DNA of 64,000 nt. Source: Salminus brasiliensis. Lineage: Eukaryota > Chordata > Actinopteri > Characiformes > Bryconidae. Both the position numbers and the translations under genes were made by a program. Shown here piece by piece: positions 1 to 10,800 of the stretch (its first letter is position 1; each line of letters begins with the position of its first letter). The notes beneath the pieces are model-generated. The model saw nothing but the letters and a program-made list of their open reading frames with translations, did not search any database and was not told where the DNA came from. Location of the stretch: contig NC_132897.1 in NCBI RefSeq assembly GCF_030463535.1, positions 2,891,396 to 2,955,395 of the forward strand. The letters run 5' to 3'.

Positions 1-2588
1 ACCTAGCCCCTCACTGTGGACTGAAGTGGAAAGGGGAGGGGGGTGGGGGGGTAGACTTATTTAGAAATAGAGGGGTTATGGCTCCTGACCAGCTCCTGAC
101 CAGCTCCTGACCAGCATTGAGTGTGCTGGAATTTGATGGGTTAGATGGTCTACCAGACCAAGCCAAGCCAGTGAAGCCTGAGACCAAGCTTTGTTTAATA
201 GCATGACCAGCATTGACCAGTTGACCAGTTTGACCAGCTTAGCTTAGAGCTAAGGTCTTATCCTTTGCTCCGCTTCTCCAAATCTAAGCAAAGTGGCAGT
301 GGAGACCACTAGTTCCTCCAACAGAAGCAGGATAAGCTCCTATTAAATAGCCTTGACTGCAGAAGAAACCATGAATGAGCAGGTGTCCCAATACTTTTGT
401 CAATTGTGTGTAAGTGTTGACCAGCCCAGCTCTTGACCAGCATAGGGCATGTTTGAGTTTGAGTATTGAGGAGGTTAAGGGGGTTAAGGGTACTGAGATG
501 AGGTCAGGTATGAGCAGGTGTCCCAATACTTTTGTCAATTGTGTGTAAGTGTTGACCAGCCCAGCTCTTGACCAGCACAGGGCATGTTTGAGTTTGAGTG
601 CCATGCTTTTGCTAGGGGGGGGGTTATTCAACCACTAAGACCATTCTTGATGACCAGCATGACCAAGGTAGTTGACCGGTCTGGCCGCACTAGTTGACCA
701 GCGTTGTTGGAATTTGATAGTTTGGCTGGTAGATGGTTCGAGTTTGGTTCAGATGGTCAGCTTGACAAATAGCATGACCTGGGAGGAGGTTAAGGGGGTT
801 AAGGGTACTGAGATGAGGTCAGGTATGAGCAGGTGCCCCAATACTTTTGTCAATTATGTGTAAGTGTTGACCAGCCTAGCTCTTGACCAGCATAGGGCAT
901 GTTTGAGTTTGATTATTGAGGAGGTTAAGGGTACTGAGATGAGGTCAGGTATGAGCAGGTGTCCCAAAACTTTTGTCAATTGTGTGTAAGTGTTGACCAG
1001 CCCAGCTCTTGACCAGCATAGGGCATGTTTGAGTTTGAGTATTGAGGAGGTTAAGGTTAAGGGTACTGAGATGAGGTCAGGTATGAGCAGGTGTCCCAAT
1101 ACTTTTGTCAATTATGTGTAAGTGTTGACCAGCCCAGCTCTTGACCAGCATAGGGCATGTTTGAGTTTGAGTATTGAGGAGGTTAAGGTTAAGGGTACTG
1201 AGATGAGGTCAGGTATGAGCAGGTGTCCCAAAACTTTAGTCAATTATGTGTAAGTGTTGACCAGCCTAGCTCTCGACCAGCACAGGGCATGTTTGAGTTT
1301 GAGTGCCATGCTTTTGCTAGGGTGGGTTAGTCAACCACTAAGACCATTCTTGATGACCAGCATGACCAAGGTAGTTGACCGGTCTGGCCGCACTAGTTGA
1401 CCAGCGTTGTTGGAATTTGATAGTTTGGCTGGTAGATGGTTCGAGTTTGGTTCAGATGGTCAGCTTGACAAATAGCATGACCTGGGAGGAGGTTAAGGGG
1501 GTTAAGGGTACTGAGATGAGGTCAGGTATGAGCAGGTGCCCCAATACTTTTGTCAATTATGTGTAAGTGTTGACCAGCCTAGCTCTTGACCAGCATAGGG
1601 CATGTTTGAGTTTGAGTATTGAGGAGGTTAAGGGGGTTAAGGGTACTGAGATGAGGTCAGGTATGAGCAGGTGTCCCAAAACTTTTGTCAATTATGTGTA
1701 AGTGTTGACCAGCCTAGCTCTTGACCAGCATAGGGTATGTTTGAGTTTGAGTATTGAGGAGGTTAAGGGGGTTAAGGGTACTGAGATGAGGTCAGGTATG
1801 AGCAGGTGTCCCAATACTTTTGTCAATTGTGTGTAAGTGTTGACCAGCCCAGCTCTTGACCAGCATAGGGCATGTTTGAGTTTGAGTATTGAGGAGGTTA
1901 AGGTTAAGGGTACTGAGATGAGGTCAGGTATGAGCAGGTGTCCCAATACTTTTGTCAATTGTGTGTAAGTGTTGACCAGCCCAGCTCTTGACCAGCATAG
2001 GGTATGTTTGAGTTTGAGTATTGAGGAGGTTAAGGGGGTTAAGGGTACTGAGATGAGGTCAGGTATGAGCAGGTGTCCCAATACTTTTGTCAATTGTGTG
2101 TAAGTGTTGACCAGCCCAGCTCTTGACCAGCATAGGGCATGTTTGGGTTTGAGTATTGAGGAGGTTAAGGGGGTTAAGGGTACTGAGATGAGGTCAGGTA
2201 TGAGCAGGTGTCCCAATACTTTTGTCAATTGTGTGTAAGTGTTGACCAGCCCAGCTCTTGACCAGCATAGGGCATGTTTGGGTTTGAGTATTGAGGAGGT
2301 TAAGGTTAAGGGTACTGAGATGAGGTCAGGTATGAGCAGGTGTCCCAATACTTTTGTCAATTATGTGTAAGTGTTGACCAGCCCAGCTCTTGACCAGCAT
2401 AGGGCATGTTTGGGTTTGAGTATTGAGGAGGTTAAGGGTACTGAGATGAGGTCAGGTATGAGCAGGTGTCCCAATACTTTTGTCAATTGTGTGTAAGTGT
2501 TGACCAGCCCAGCTCTTGACCAGCACAGGGCATGTTTGGGTTTGAGTATTGAGGAGGTTAAGGGGGTTAAGGGTACTGAGATGAGGTG
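1..2588. repeat. Satellite array, 126/132/135-bp unit with a MITE-derived core
   Basis: Tandem units share a core containing GCAGGTGTCCCAATACTTTT, then GTTGACCAGCCCAGCTCTTG and a variable GGTTAAG(GG) tract. Successive copies of the core start at 1801, 1933, 2068, 2203, 2335 and 2461, giving spacings of 132, 135, 135, 132 and 126 bp. The length differences come from the GGTTAAG tract. The left part (1-700) is less regular and rich in GACCAGC. A block at about 540-870 recurs at about 1245-1570 (offset 703 bp), so there is a higher-order unit. Long open frames across the array exist only because every unit length is a multiple of three. The array is probably non-coding. It continues to the left edge of the window. 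Confidence 0.9.
310..415 (+). mobile_element. Truncated MITE end, likely founder of the satellite core
   Basis: This stretch matches about 100 bp of the right end of the MITE copies at 3087-3560 and 10663-11052: CTCCAACARAAGCAGGAT, then an AATAGCCTTGA-like part, AGAAGAAACC, and the terminal GTGTCCCAATACTTTTGTCAA. Only the last ~40 bp of this end is present in the other satellite units. This makes it the longest MITE remnant in the array. Confidence 0.65.
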
Positions 2589-2618
2589 AAAAAGAAAAGT
2601 CGACGTGTTTTTAGGTCT

Positions 2619-2624
2619 TTTATT
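2619..2624 (-). terminator. ap3m2: Poly(A) signal AATAAA for ap3m2
   Basis: AATAAA reads on the minus strand, about 2.07 kb past the stop codon. The satellite array begins about 30 bp further downstream. Confidence 0.5.
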
Positions 2625-3086
2625 TTGGAGCATTTTGTAAAATCAGTCGGAAACAAGAGGAAAATCAAACAATCACAGCATCGTCATCAGCAAAAAAACG
2701 GCAAACGGACCCAAACACATGGCGCATGTTGCCAAATATCATATAAATAAACCAGTAAACATAAATAATCACCGACTTTGGAATCGAATCTGCTCCTTTG
2801 GTCCGAATCACCTACAAGCTAAACATGGACCACCGAGCAGTGAAGGGGCGGGTTCAGAGCTGCGTTCTAGGTACACCGCTGCGTAGGTAAGCGAGGTGAG
2901 GTCAGAAAGGTCCGCACGGACGCTCGGATGTAGTCTGAGCCGCACAACCCCACCGATTACGCTGGAGGAACATCGATAGATCACACGGTCAGAGAAGAGA
3001 GGGGCTTCCTAAGCACTATTCAGACGGGAGGAGCTGCATGAGCGGATGCCAGTCGAGCACCGTTGGCAGTGTTTTCTGTCTTGCTG

Positions 3087-3560
3087 GGGTCTGTCCAAAT
3101 GTTTGTGGACATCCCTTCTAATGATTGCATTCGGCTACATTAAGTTGCACCCATTGCTGCTGACACAGATGTGCAAATGCTCTCCCCCTGAACCTGTTGA
3201 CACCAAGCCCCTAATTAATGCCAGGCGTGGACTAGAGGGGGTATAAAGCCCCCCCAGGGTTGAGCTGTGGAGCAGTGGAAGAACAGTCAATGAGGTGGAG
3301 CTCCATCCAGTACTTTTGCTGGGGTTTTTTTTTATGGGGAGTTGGTTGGGGTTGATGAGGTGGGGTGGTGATCATCCCAATGCTTGTGTGGCTGAATGCA
3401 ATCAAATCTTCACAGCAGTGCTCCTACACAATCTAGTAGAAAGGCTTGTTTCCTGGACAGTAGAGACAGTTACTCCAACAAAAGCAGGATTAACTCTTTT
3501 TAATAGCCTTGCTTTCAGTGAATGAGCAGGCGTCCCAATACTTTTGTCAATTTAGTGTAT
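3087..3560 (+). mobile_element. MITE copy (GTCCAAATG...CAATACTTTTGTC family)
   Basis: It starts at GTCCAAATGTTTGTGGACA and ends at CCCAATACTTTTGTCAATTT. The two ends are imperfect inverted repeats (TTTGTGGACA versus TGTCCCAATACTTTTG on the opposite strand). The same body recurs at 10663, 12536, 27580 (inverted), 28715, 37685 and 38518. I recognise it as a teleost Tc1/mariner-type non-autonomous element; the superfamily is inference. It has no transposase frame. Confidence 0.8.
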
Positions 3561-3639
3561 GTTCTTAGGATAAGGATGGCTCCCATTGTCCTTGCAGACT
3601 GAACAAATCCTAAATAAGAAAACTCAGATGAGAGTCATA

Positions 3640-4200
3640 AATGGTTCTATAAGGAGAACCTCTAATAGAGGGTTCTGTCTAGCACCAAAGAGGGTTCCGC
3701 TTTTTTTGTTTTGATGTCAGTTCTATACAGAACCCTTTTGCAGAACCATTTGGATGGTTTCATGCTTGGCTAAATGGTTCTTTGCAATGGGGGAAAACCT
3801 TTTTGGATGGTTCTCTGCAGAACCTTATTTATCAAAGAACCCTTATCAGCACCCCTTTTTGCTAAGACTGCAAGAATGCCACCTTTCCCGGTTCCGCTCT
3901 CACCGTCTGACCTTAGCTTAGACTAGAGAGAGACCTGCAGTTCCTCTGATGTTCTCCTCTAACCTTTGGGAACTTTCTGGACTGGACAAGGGTTCACTAA
4001 GGACGAGGGTTCTTTAAAGAACCAGGTCAGCACAGAGAACCATTAGGGAGGTTAATGGTTCTAAAAGAGATCTGCTACTATTTAAACAATAATAATAAAA
4101 ACCATAGAACCCATTTTCAGTACTATACAGAACCAATATTTACTAAACCCTGACATTAGTTAGGTTCCTTAAATGTTCTCCTGGAACCCTTGCTGTCTGT
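3640..4200. repeat. GGTTCT/AGAACC-rich dispersed repeat
   Basis: Many short inverted motifs of the type GGTTCT and AGAACC occur at roughly 20-60 bp spacing. A related fragment lies at about 8780-8840. It resembles a degraded DNA-transposon derivative; no coding capacity is seen. Confidence 0.4.
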
Positions 4201-4690
4201 TTGGGCCAAAGCCAATTACTCCTATGAAGATCCTGGGCTTTTCATGTGTGTACTCTTAAAAAAAGAGGGGGGGGGGGTCTTCAGAGGGTCAAAGAACCAC
4301 TCACATGGTTTGTTGCGTGGTACTTAGATGGTTCTAAGTATATGTAGCAGGTGTCTACATACTTTTGGACATGTGCGTGTGTATATATATATATATGCCG
4401 TCTGAATAGTACTTGGTTCCTTGGACTAATGAGAGAGTTCTGTGATGGGAAACGAGCCGTTCTGATGCAGGAAGGTGGAACCGATGGTATGATGTAATGC
4501 ACAATAACACAGTAGAGGTGTGAGGGTGTAGCTAGTACGGTTCTCCGTATGAGAGAAACAGTGGCTGAGCTAAATCCCTGAACCGCGTACCCACTCAGAA
4601 CGTGCCAACTCCAAACCGCCTCCACTGCCACCCCCCTGGTGTGTTTCTGTAGCCGTTGGTGTTGGCTGGACGCTGCAGGGCGGTCAGCCT

Positions 4691-4791
4691 CTAGGTCCGG
4701 ACCTGGAATTTGCCCGCCTTGGTCATGTACTTGATGCCTTTGAATGGTTTGTACTTCTCGCCGTACATGTCCAAGCGATTTACCTTCAGGC
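4691..4791 (-). CDS. ap3m2: ap3m2 coding exon 8 (C-terminus, TAG stop)
   Basis: The acceptor is GAAG|GC at 4793-4792. The exon completes a split Gly, then encodes 32 residues including NRLDMYGEKYKPFKGIKY, and ends KFQVRT plus TAG at 4693-4691. This is the last strand of the mu-homology domain. Confidence 0.93.
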
Positions 4792-5096
4792 CTTCGGGAC
4801 AAAAGGAAAAAAGAGACCACGTGTCAGAGGAGGATCCGTACTGTACAATACGTTGCCATGGCCACCCCTGTGTAGGTATGTGACGCTTACAGGCCGACAC
4901 CGGGCTGTGCAAAACCCAATTTGCATGTGAACCCGTGGACCCGCAGGATTAGAGCTATGGAGCGGGTTGTAAACACTGTATCGCTGTACTACAGTGACAC
5001 CTAGTGGTCAAATCATGGTATTGTCCAAAAATGTATTCAGCTGATTATTATTTCACTTCACTCAGGAGTGAGGGGAGCACCTTCCTCTTCGCTCGG

Positions 5097-5141
<45 letters not shown>

Positions 5142-5317
5142 CAGTGTGTGAGGCAGGTAAAGGTAACTGTACCTGAAATGGCAAGCTGCTGGATTTTGAA
5201 CTGGATGTTGATGGTCGGGTTTTCGTCGGGTTTCGAGGCTCCGGTCTGCAGGCTCATGGTGCCCTTCAGACTGGGCAGCTTCTGGGGGTTAATCTTCCCT
5301 ACATCCCATGTCAACAG

Positions 5318-5352
<35 letters not shown>

Positions 5353-6925
5353 CCACAGTTAACTAACTTTTTTTTTATTATTATTATTTTTAATTATGAA
5401 AACAGTATTTCAGGGCTGCATCAGTTTTATAAGACCTTTTATAAGATACTTATAAGACCTCAATAAAGGATAAATAAACATTAATAAACATTGATATACG
5501 CCCCCCCCCAAACAAAGTTTCCCTTTTGCCCTCCAGTAAACCCACCCGTTCATAGCTCCCCCTAGGAAAGGTGGAAAGCACCAGGTCCCCAGCCCCACCA
5601 CACCGACTGACTGAAGCCTGTGTCGGCCAGCATCGCTCAACAGTGATGAGGGGAGAGAGCGCCCTCTATCAAACCCACCAGTATTATATTAATATTGTAC
5701 TTTTCAATTTTAATATGGTTTTATTTTAATACATTTAAATGTTATTCATAGTCATTTTTATTTCTTTTCTGTCTTTTATTTATTTATTTTTTAATTGTAT
5801 TTAATCCTGTCTGATCCTGCTTTAGACTTAAGGGAACTTATTAAGATAAGATAACTTTATTATATAATTACATTATTAAATAATTACAGAAAATTATAAA
5901 AGGTGTACATTATTATTGTTTTTTGTATTAAATAATAAACCTCTTATTATCCAGTTATAGAATTAGTATTACATTTATAATGATTATTTTTACTATTTAA
6001 TATTTATTAAATAATACATGTATTATTATTTGATCAATATGTTCCCAGCCTTCTGTAATATCTTTATATTCACTCATATTAATATTCAACCGAATCTACA
6101 TTTTAACACTGTGTACATTAGAACAGTACAGTACGTACAGTGTATGTTAAGGTGCATATACACTGTTTTTACATTTTTTATATTTTTATATTTTATATCT
6201 GTGCTTTCCTGCACAGGACAAGCACCTACCCAATCAAATTTATTGGTACAGCGATTTTTTAGAACTGCCGTTGTCCCAAAGCAGCTTTACAGAATCAGTA
6301 ATCAGTAAGGGGACAAGAAATCAACAAGACATGAGGACCCAAGACCACCCAGAGGCGACAATGGCCAGGAAACCCCCTCAGAGCTGGAGGAAGAAACCTT
6401 GGGAGGGACCAAGACTCACAAGGGGGACCCAACCCGTCCTCCTCTGATCAGAATTATTTATTAATTATTGATAAAAGTCACAGAACCACCACATAAGACT
6501 GGTCCACTGCTCTGGTCTGCAACATAATCATAATATAATAATCATAATTTAATATAATAAAATATTATAAATCTGATTTAATGTGATGAACTGCTCTTTT
6601 TCCCCTCTTCAGATTCTCCATATGAAATTTTTGAATTACTCACACATACACACACATACACACACACACACTGCGGGTACCTTGGTGACGGGGTCGAATG
6701 TGTAAGTGCCCTGCGAGGGGTTGAGGCTGGTGTTTAGGACGCCGCGGGGCAGCTGACTGCTGACCAACACCGACTCCACCGCCTTTCCCATCGTCTGCTT
6801 CGGCCCGAGCGTCAGGTCAAAGCGGCCCTGAGAACTGCCCTCGCGGAACGTGATGTTGTGCTTCACGTACACAGGAATGGCCACCAGACTGGAGAGAGAG
6901 ACCAGAACGTACAGCAGTGAGACTG

Positions 6926-6956
<31 letters not shown>

Positions 6957-7775
6957 TAAATAAGAAAGGGGGGAGCAGGAGGATCTCTCACTTCTGCGAG
7001 CTGACATGGTACGAGAGCAGGCGGAAGTTTCCGTCCGGAGGGATGAAGGAGAGGATCCGCTCGGCCTCCCAGCGCTTAAACCTCACACAGGGGTGGAAAC
7101 TCACATCATCCAACAGACGGGGATTCTGGGAGGGGGTGAATCGTTAGAGGTGAACATTATATTATTTATTAAATATCAGAACTGTACTGAACTGATATAC
7201 TGCCAAACAATAAGAGGCAAATGAGCATCCTGACCAAACACAGACAGACATACAGACAGACAGACAGATAGATAAACACACAGACAGATAGGTAGACAGA
7301 GACAGATAGATAGATAGACTGACAGGCAGGCAGGCAGACAGGCCGACAAATAGATAAACACACAGACAGATAGGTAAACAGACAGATAGATTGATAGACA
7401 GACAGACAGGCAGAGAGACAGACAGGCAGACACATAGACAGTCAGACAGACAGACAGACAGACAGATACATAGATAGGCCGACAGTCAGACAAATAGATA
7501 AACACACAGACAGGCAGATAGACAGATAGAAAGACAGACAGACAGACAGACAGATAGATAGACAGACAGGTAGCTAGCTAGCTAGATAGATAGATAGACA
7601 GGCCGACAGATAGATAAACACACAGACAGATAGATAGACAGATAGACAGGCAGATAGACAGGCAGATAGACAGGCAGACAGACAGACAGACAGATAGATA
7701 GACAGACAGACAGATAGATAGATAGGCCGACAGATAGATAAACACACAGACAGATAGACAGACAGACAGACAGAC

Positions 7776-7834
<59 letters not shown>

Positions 7835-10800
7835 TAGATAGATAGGCCGACAGTCAGACAGATAGATAGACAGACAGACAGACAGGCCGACACATAGACA
7901 GACAGACAGACAGACAGGCAGACAGATAGATAGATAGATAGGCCGACAGTCAGACAGATAGATAAACACACAGACAGACAGATAGACAGACAGACAGACA
8001 GATAGATTGATAGACAGACAGACAGACAGATAAACAGATAGATAGATAGACAGTCCGACAGATAAACACACAGACAGACAGACAGATAGACAGACAGACA
8101 GACAGACAGATAACAGTCAAGAAGATCATCAAAGAGACAGATGAACAGTAGACAGACAGACACGAACAAAGACAGACAGATCAATAGACAGACAAAAAGA
8201 CAGTCAAACAGATAAACGGACGACAGACAGACAGACAGACAACTAGATACACATACAAGACAGACAGATAATGAGAGACAGACAGGAAGGCAGGCAAGCA
8301 GACAGACAGAGATAGATGGATAGACAGACAGATCAACAGACAGGTAAGAGGGCATTAGATATTCTGTATGGGTGGATGTTTAAGCAGGCAGACAGACAGA
8401 CAGACAGATAGACGCTGTGGACTGTAATGGCGTGATGAGCTTCTCTGGGTGTTTGGGTGAAGTGAGGTACGGGACCGTCGGATATCCGCTCACACAAGAC
8501 CCAACTAGCGTCCGGGTTTGAGGGAGCAGCCCGAGCAGACTCACCATGAACGACAGGGTCAGATCAGGCATCCCCGTCAGCTTCACACACGCGTCAATCA
8601 CCCCCTGGATCTCCGCTGTGATGGTAGAACCTACAGGAGGGTTGATGGACAGATGCAGGTTTTCGGACTGAGTGTCTAGACAAGCATGTGATTCTCAGCA
8701 CCAGTCAAAGACTGCAGAAACACCTGCTACGGGATGGAGCATCACCACCATCATCCCAGAGAACCCGGTTCTTCCACTGCTCCACAGCTCAGGGGTTCTA
8801 TATAGCACCAAAGGGTTCTACTACCATTGCAGGAGTAGAACCTTGAAAGCACCCCATTCTATTGGTCAGAGCTTTTCTACGTAGGGTATACAGCAGCCAT
8901 AACATTAGAACCACCCCCTGTCCATTCTATCAGCTCTACCTCCCATAATGCAGCACTGCGTAGGTCTACAGGTCCAGACTGTGTCCATCTGTTTCTCTGC
9001 AGGCTCTGATATTCGCATTTCCCATATTTCCCATCTCACCCTGTGTGTTCTTTAAAGCTCAGGACCCCACAGGACTGACCACCGCAGAGCAGACTGTAGT
9101 ATTGCTGGGTGGTGGGTCAGCATTCCTAGCACTGCAGTGACACTGACTGACTGACTGCTGGTGGCGAGTGTGTGTGTGTTAGTAGTGTGTATTGGGCTGG
9201 TGGTATGAGTGGTATGATCAAACACCCAGAAGTACCCAGCTGTGGGCGGCAGCAGCGTCCTGCGGGCACTGATGAAGGACTAGAGGATGACCAACATCAA
9301 CAGACAGCTGTGCAGCAGCAGATCAGAGAGAGCCTCTGTCTCTGACTTTACCTTCATCTACAAGCTGGACCAGCTAGGTAGGAGGAGTGTCTAATAGAGA
9401 GTGGACAGTGAGTGGACAGACAGTACTGTCTGGAATTATTAGGAGAACTGCACAGTGCTCCTGTAAGGTCAGTGGAGCTGATAGGATGGACAGTGAGTGC
9501 AAAAACAAGGAGGAGGTGTTAATGTTATGGCTGATTGGCGTATGTGTACATAAGCTGCGTGTCTGTGCTCTGACAGTCTGTAGCTGAATTCAGCACTTAG
9601 AAGAGGTGTCCGAATACTTTCGTCAGGTCATAAGAAGATACCCACGTATTGATAGCTTATCAATAAACTCCATAAATAAATAAATAAATAAATAAATAAG
9701 CAACATTTTAATCAGGTGTATCCAAACCTTTGACTGGCGCACACACACAAACACACACACACAGTGTGTACCTGACTTGTCAATGATGGCGTCGATCTCC
9801 TCCACCACGTCAAAATAGGCCTCGTTGTTGGTGTATTTGACCCCAGTGCGTCTCCAGGGCACCACAGAGAGCTGACCCGTGGGGAGCTGCTCCCCAACGT
9901 TAGTGCTTCCTGATTTACAGAGAGAACAGGGCAGACACAATGAAGGACTCACTGATCCAGCAGGTCATGATATTAATAATACACCAATATTGGAGTATAA
10001 TAAATGATACTGGGCACATTTAACCTGCCTCTGGTAGAGGGGTCATGAAAAATGAGGTCAGTAGAACCAGCAAAGCTCCTTACCCGTGATGGTGTTGACG
10101 ACGGTACGCAGGATGGTCGGAGGTTTGATCAGCTCTTTCAGGATATTGGACTCGGTGGCCAGAGGGAAGCCATTGTCCAGCATCTCCTCCAGCAGCTCGT
10201 ACACCACAACCACGTTGTCTTTGATAGCTGCTTCAGTACACACTCCAAAGTAGTCCTGAGCGAGGGGCAGGGCGGGGGGATGGGGTGGGGGGTAGAGAGG
10301 GGTTTAACAGAATGGAGGTTTTTAATGGAAACCCCACTAGGGGTTTCCATTAAAAACCTCCATTATCTGATATATACTCTGATATATACTCTTAAATGTT
10401 GGAGAGCTCTGCCATGTCTGTGTGATCATCAATAAATATCTTAAATCATTATTAAAATAGCCATCTTAAATATATATAAATAATTCATTTAATAAACAAT
10501 AATTAATTTCATTTAAAAAAGTAAATAATATTATATGTATATTTACCGCCCCCTTGTGGATTATCTGTTCACTGCACGCACCACAAAACTACATACAGAT
10601 TTCTAGGTTTAAAATGACTTTAGTAAAACTACTGTGACCAATAAATTCTGGATGCATCCATTACATGTCCGAAGGTTTGTGGACACCCCTTCTAGTGAAT
10701 GCATTCAGCTACTAGAAGTATTGGCACCATGCTACCTAATGCCAGGTGTGGGGCTATAGAGGAGGATAAAGCCCCCCTCCCAGCATTGAGCTGTGGAGCA

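Larger units (their letters stand above)
2590..4690 (-). other. ap3m2: ap3m2 3' untranslated region (predicted)
   Basis: No splice-supported coding sequence lies between the ap3m2 stop (4691-4693) and the satellite. The only canonical AATAAA I see on the minus strand in this interval is at 2624-2619, which predicts cleavage near 2590-2605. The interval contains a full-length MITE (3087-3560) and a stretch rich in GGTTCT/AGAACC motifs (3640-4200). The UTR end is inferred from the poly(A) signal, not from transcript data. Confidence 0.55.

Noticed and set aside
1692..2360. 222-codon minus-strand open frame in the left satellite
   Set aside because: It is a translation of tandem units whose length is divisible by three; no recognisable protein, no splice or start context.
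460..2590. Interstitial telomere repeat suggested by GGTTAAGGGGGTTAAGGG
   Set aside because: The motif is TTAAGGG with irregular spacing, not TTAGGG, and occurs once or twice per satellite unit.
3295..3525. Short open frames inside MITE copies as transposase remnants
   Set aside because: No conserved transposase motif, and the frames differ between copies.
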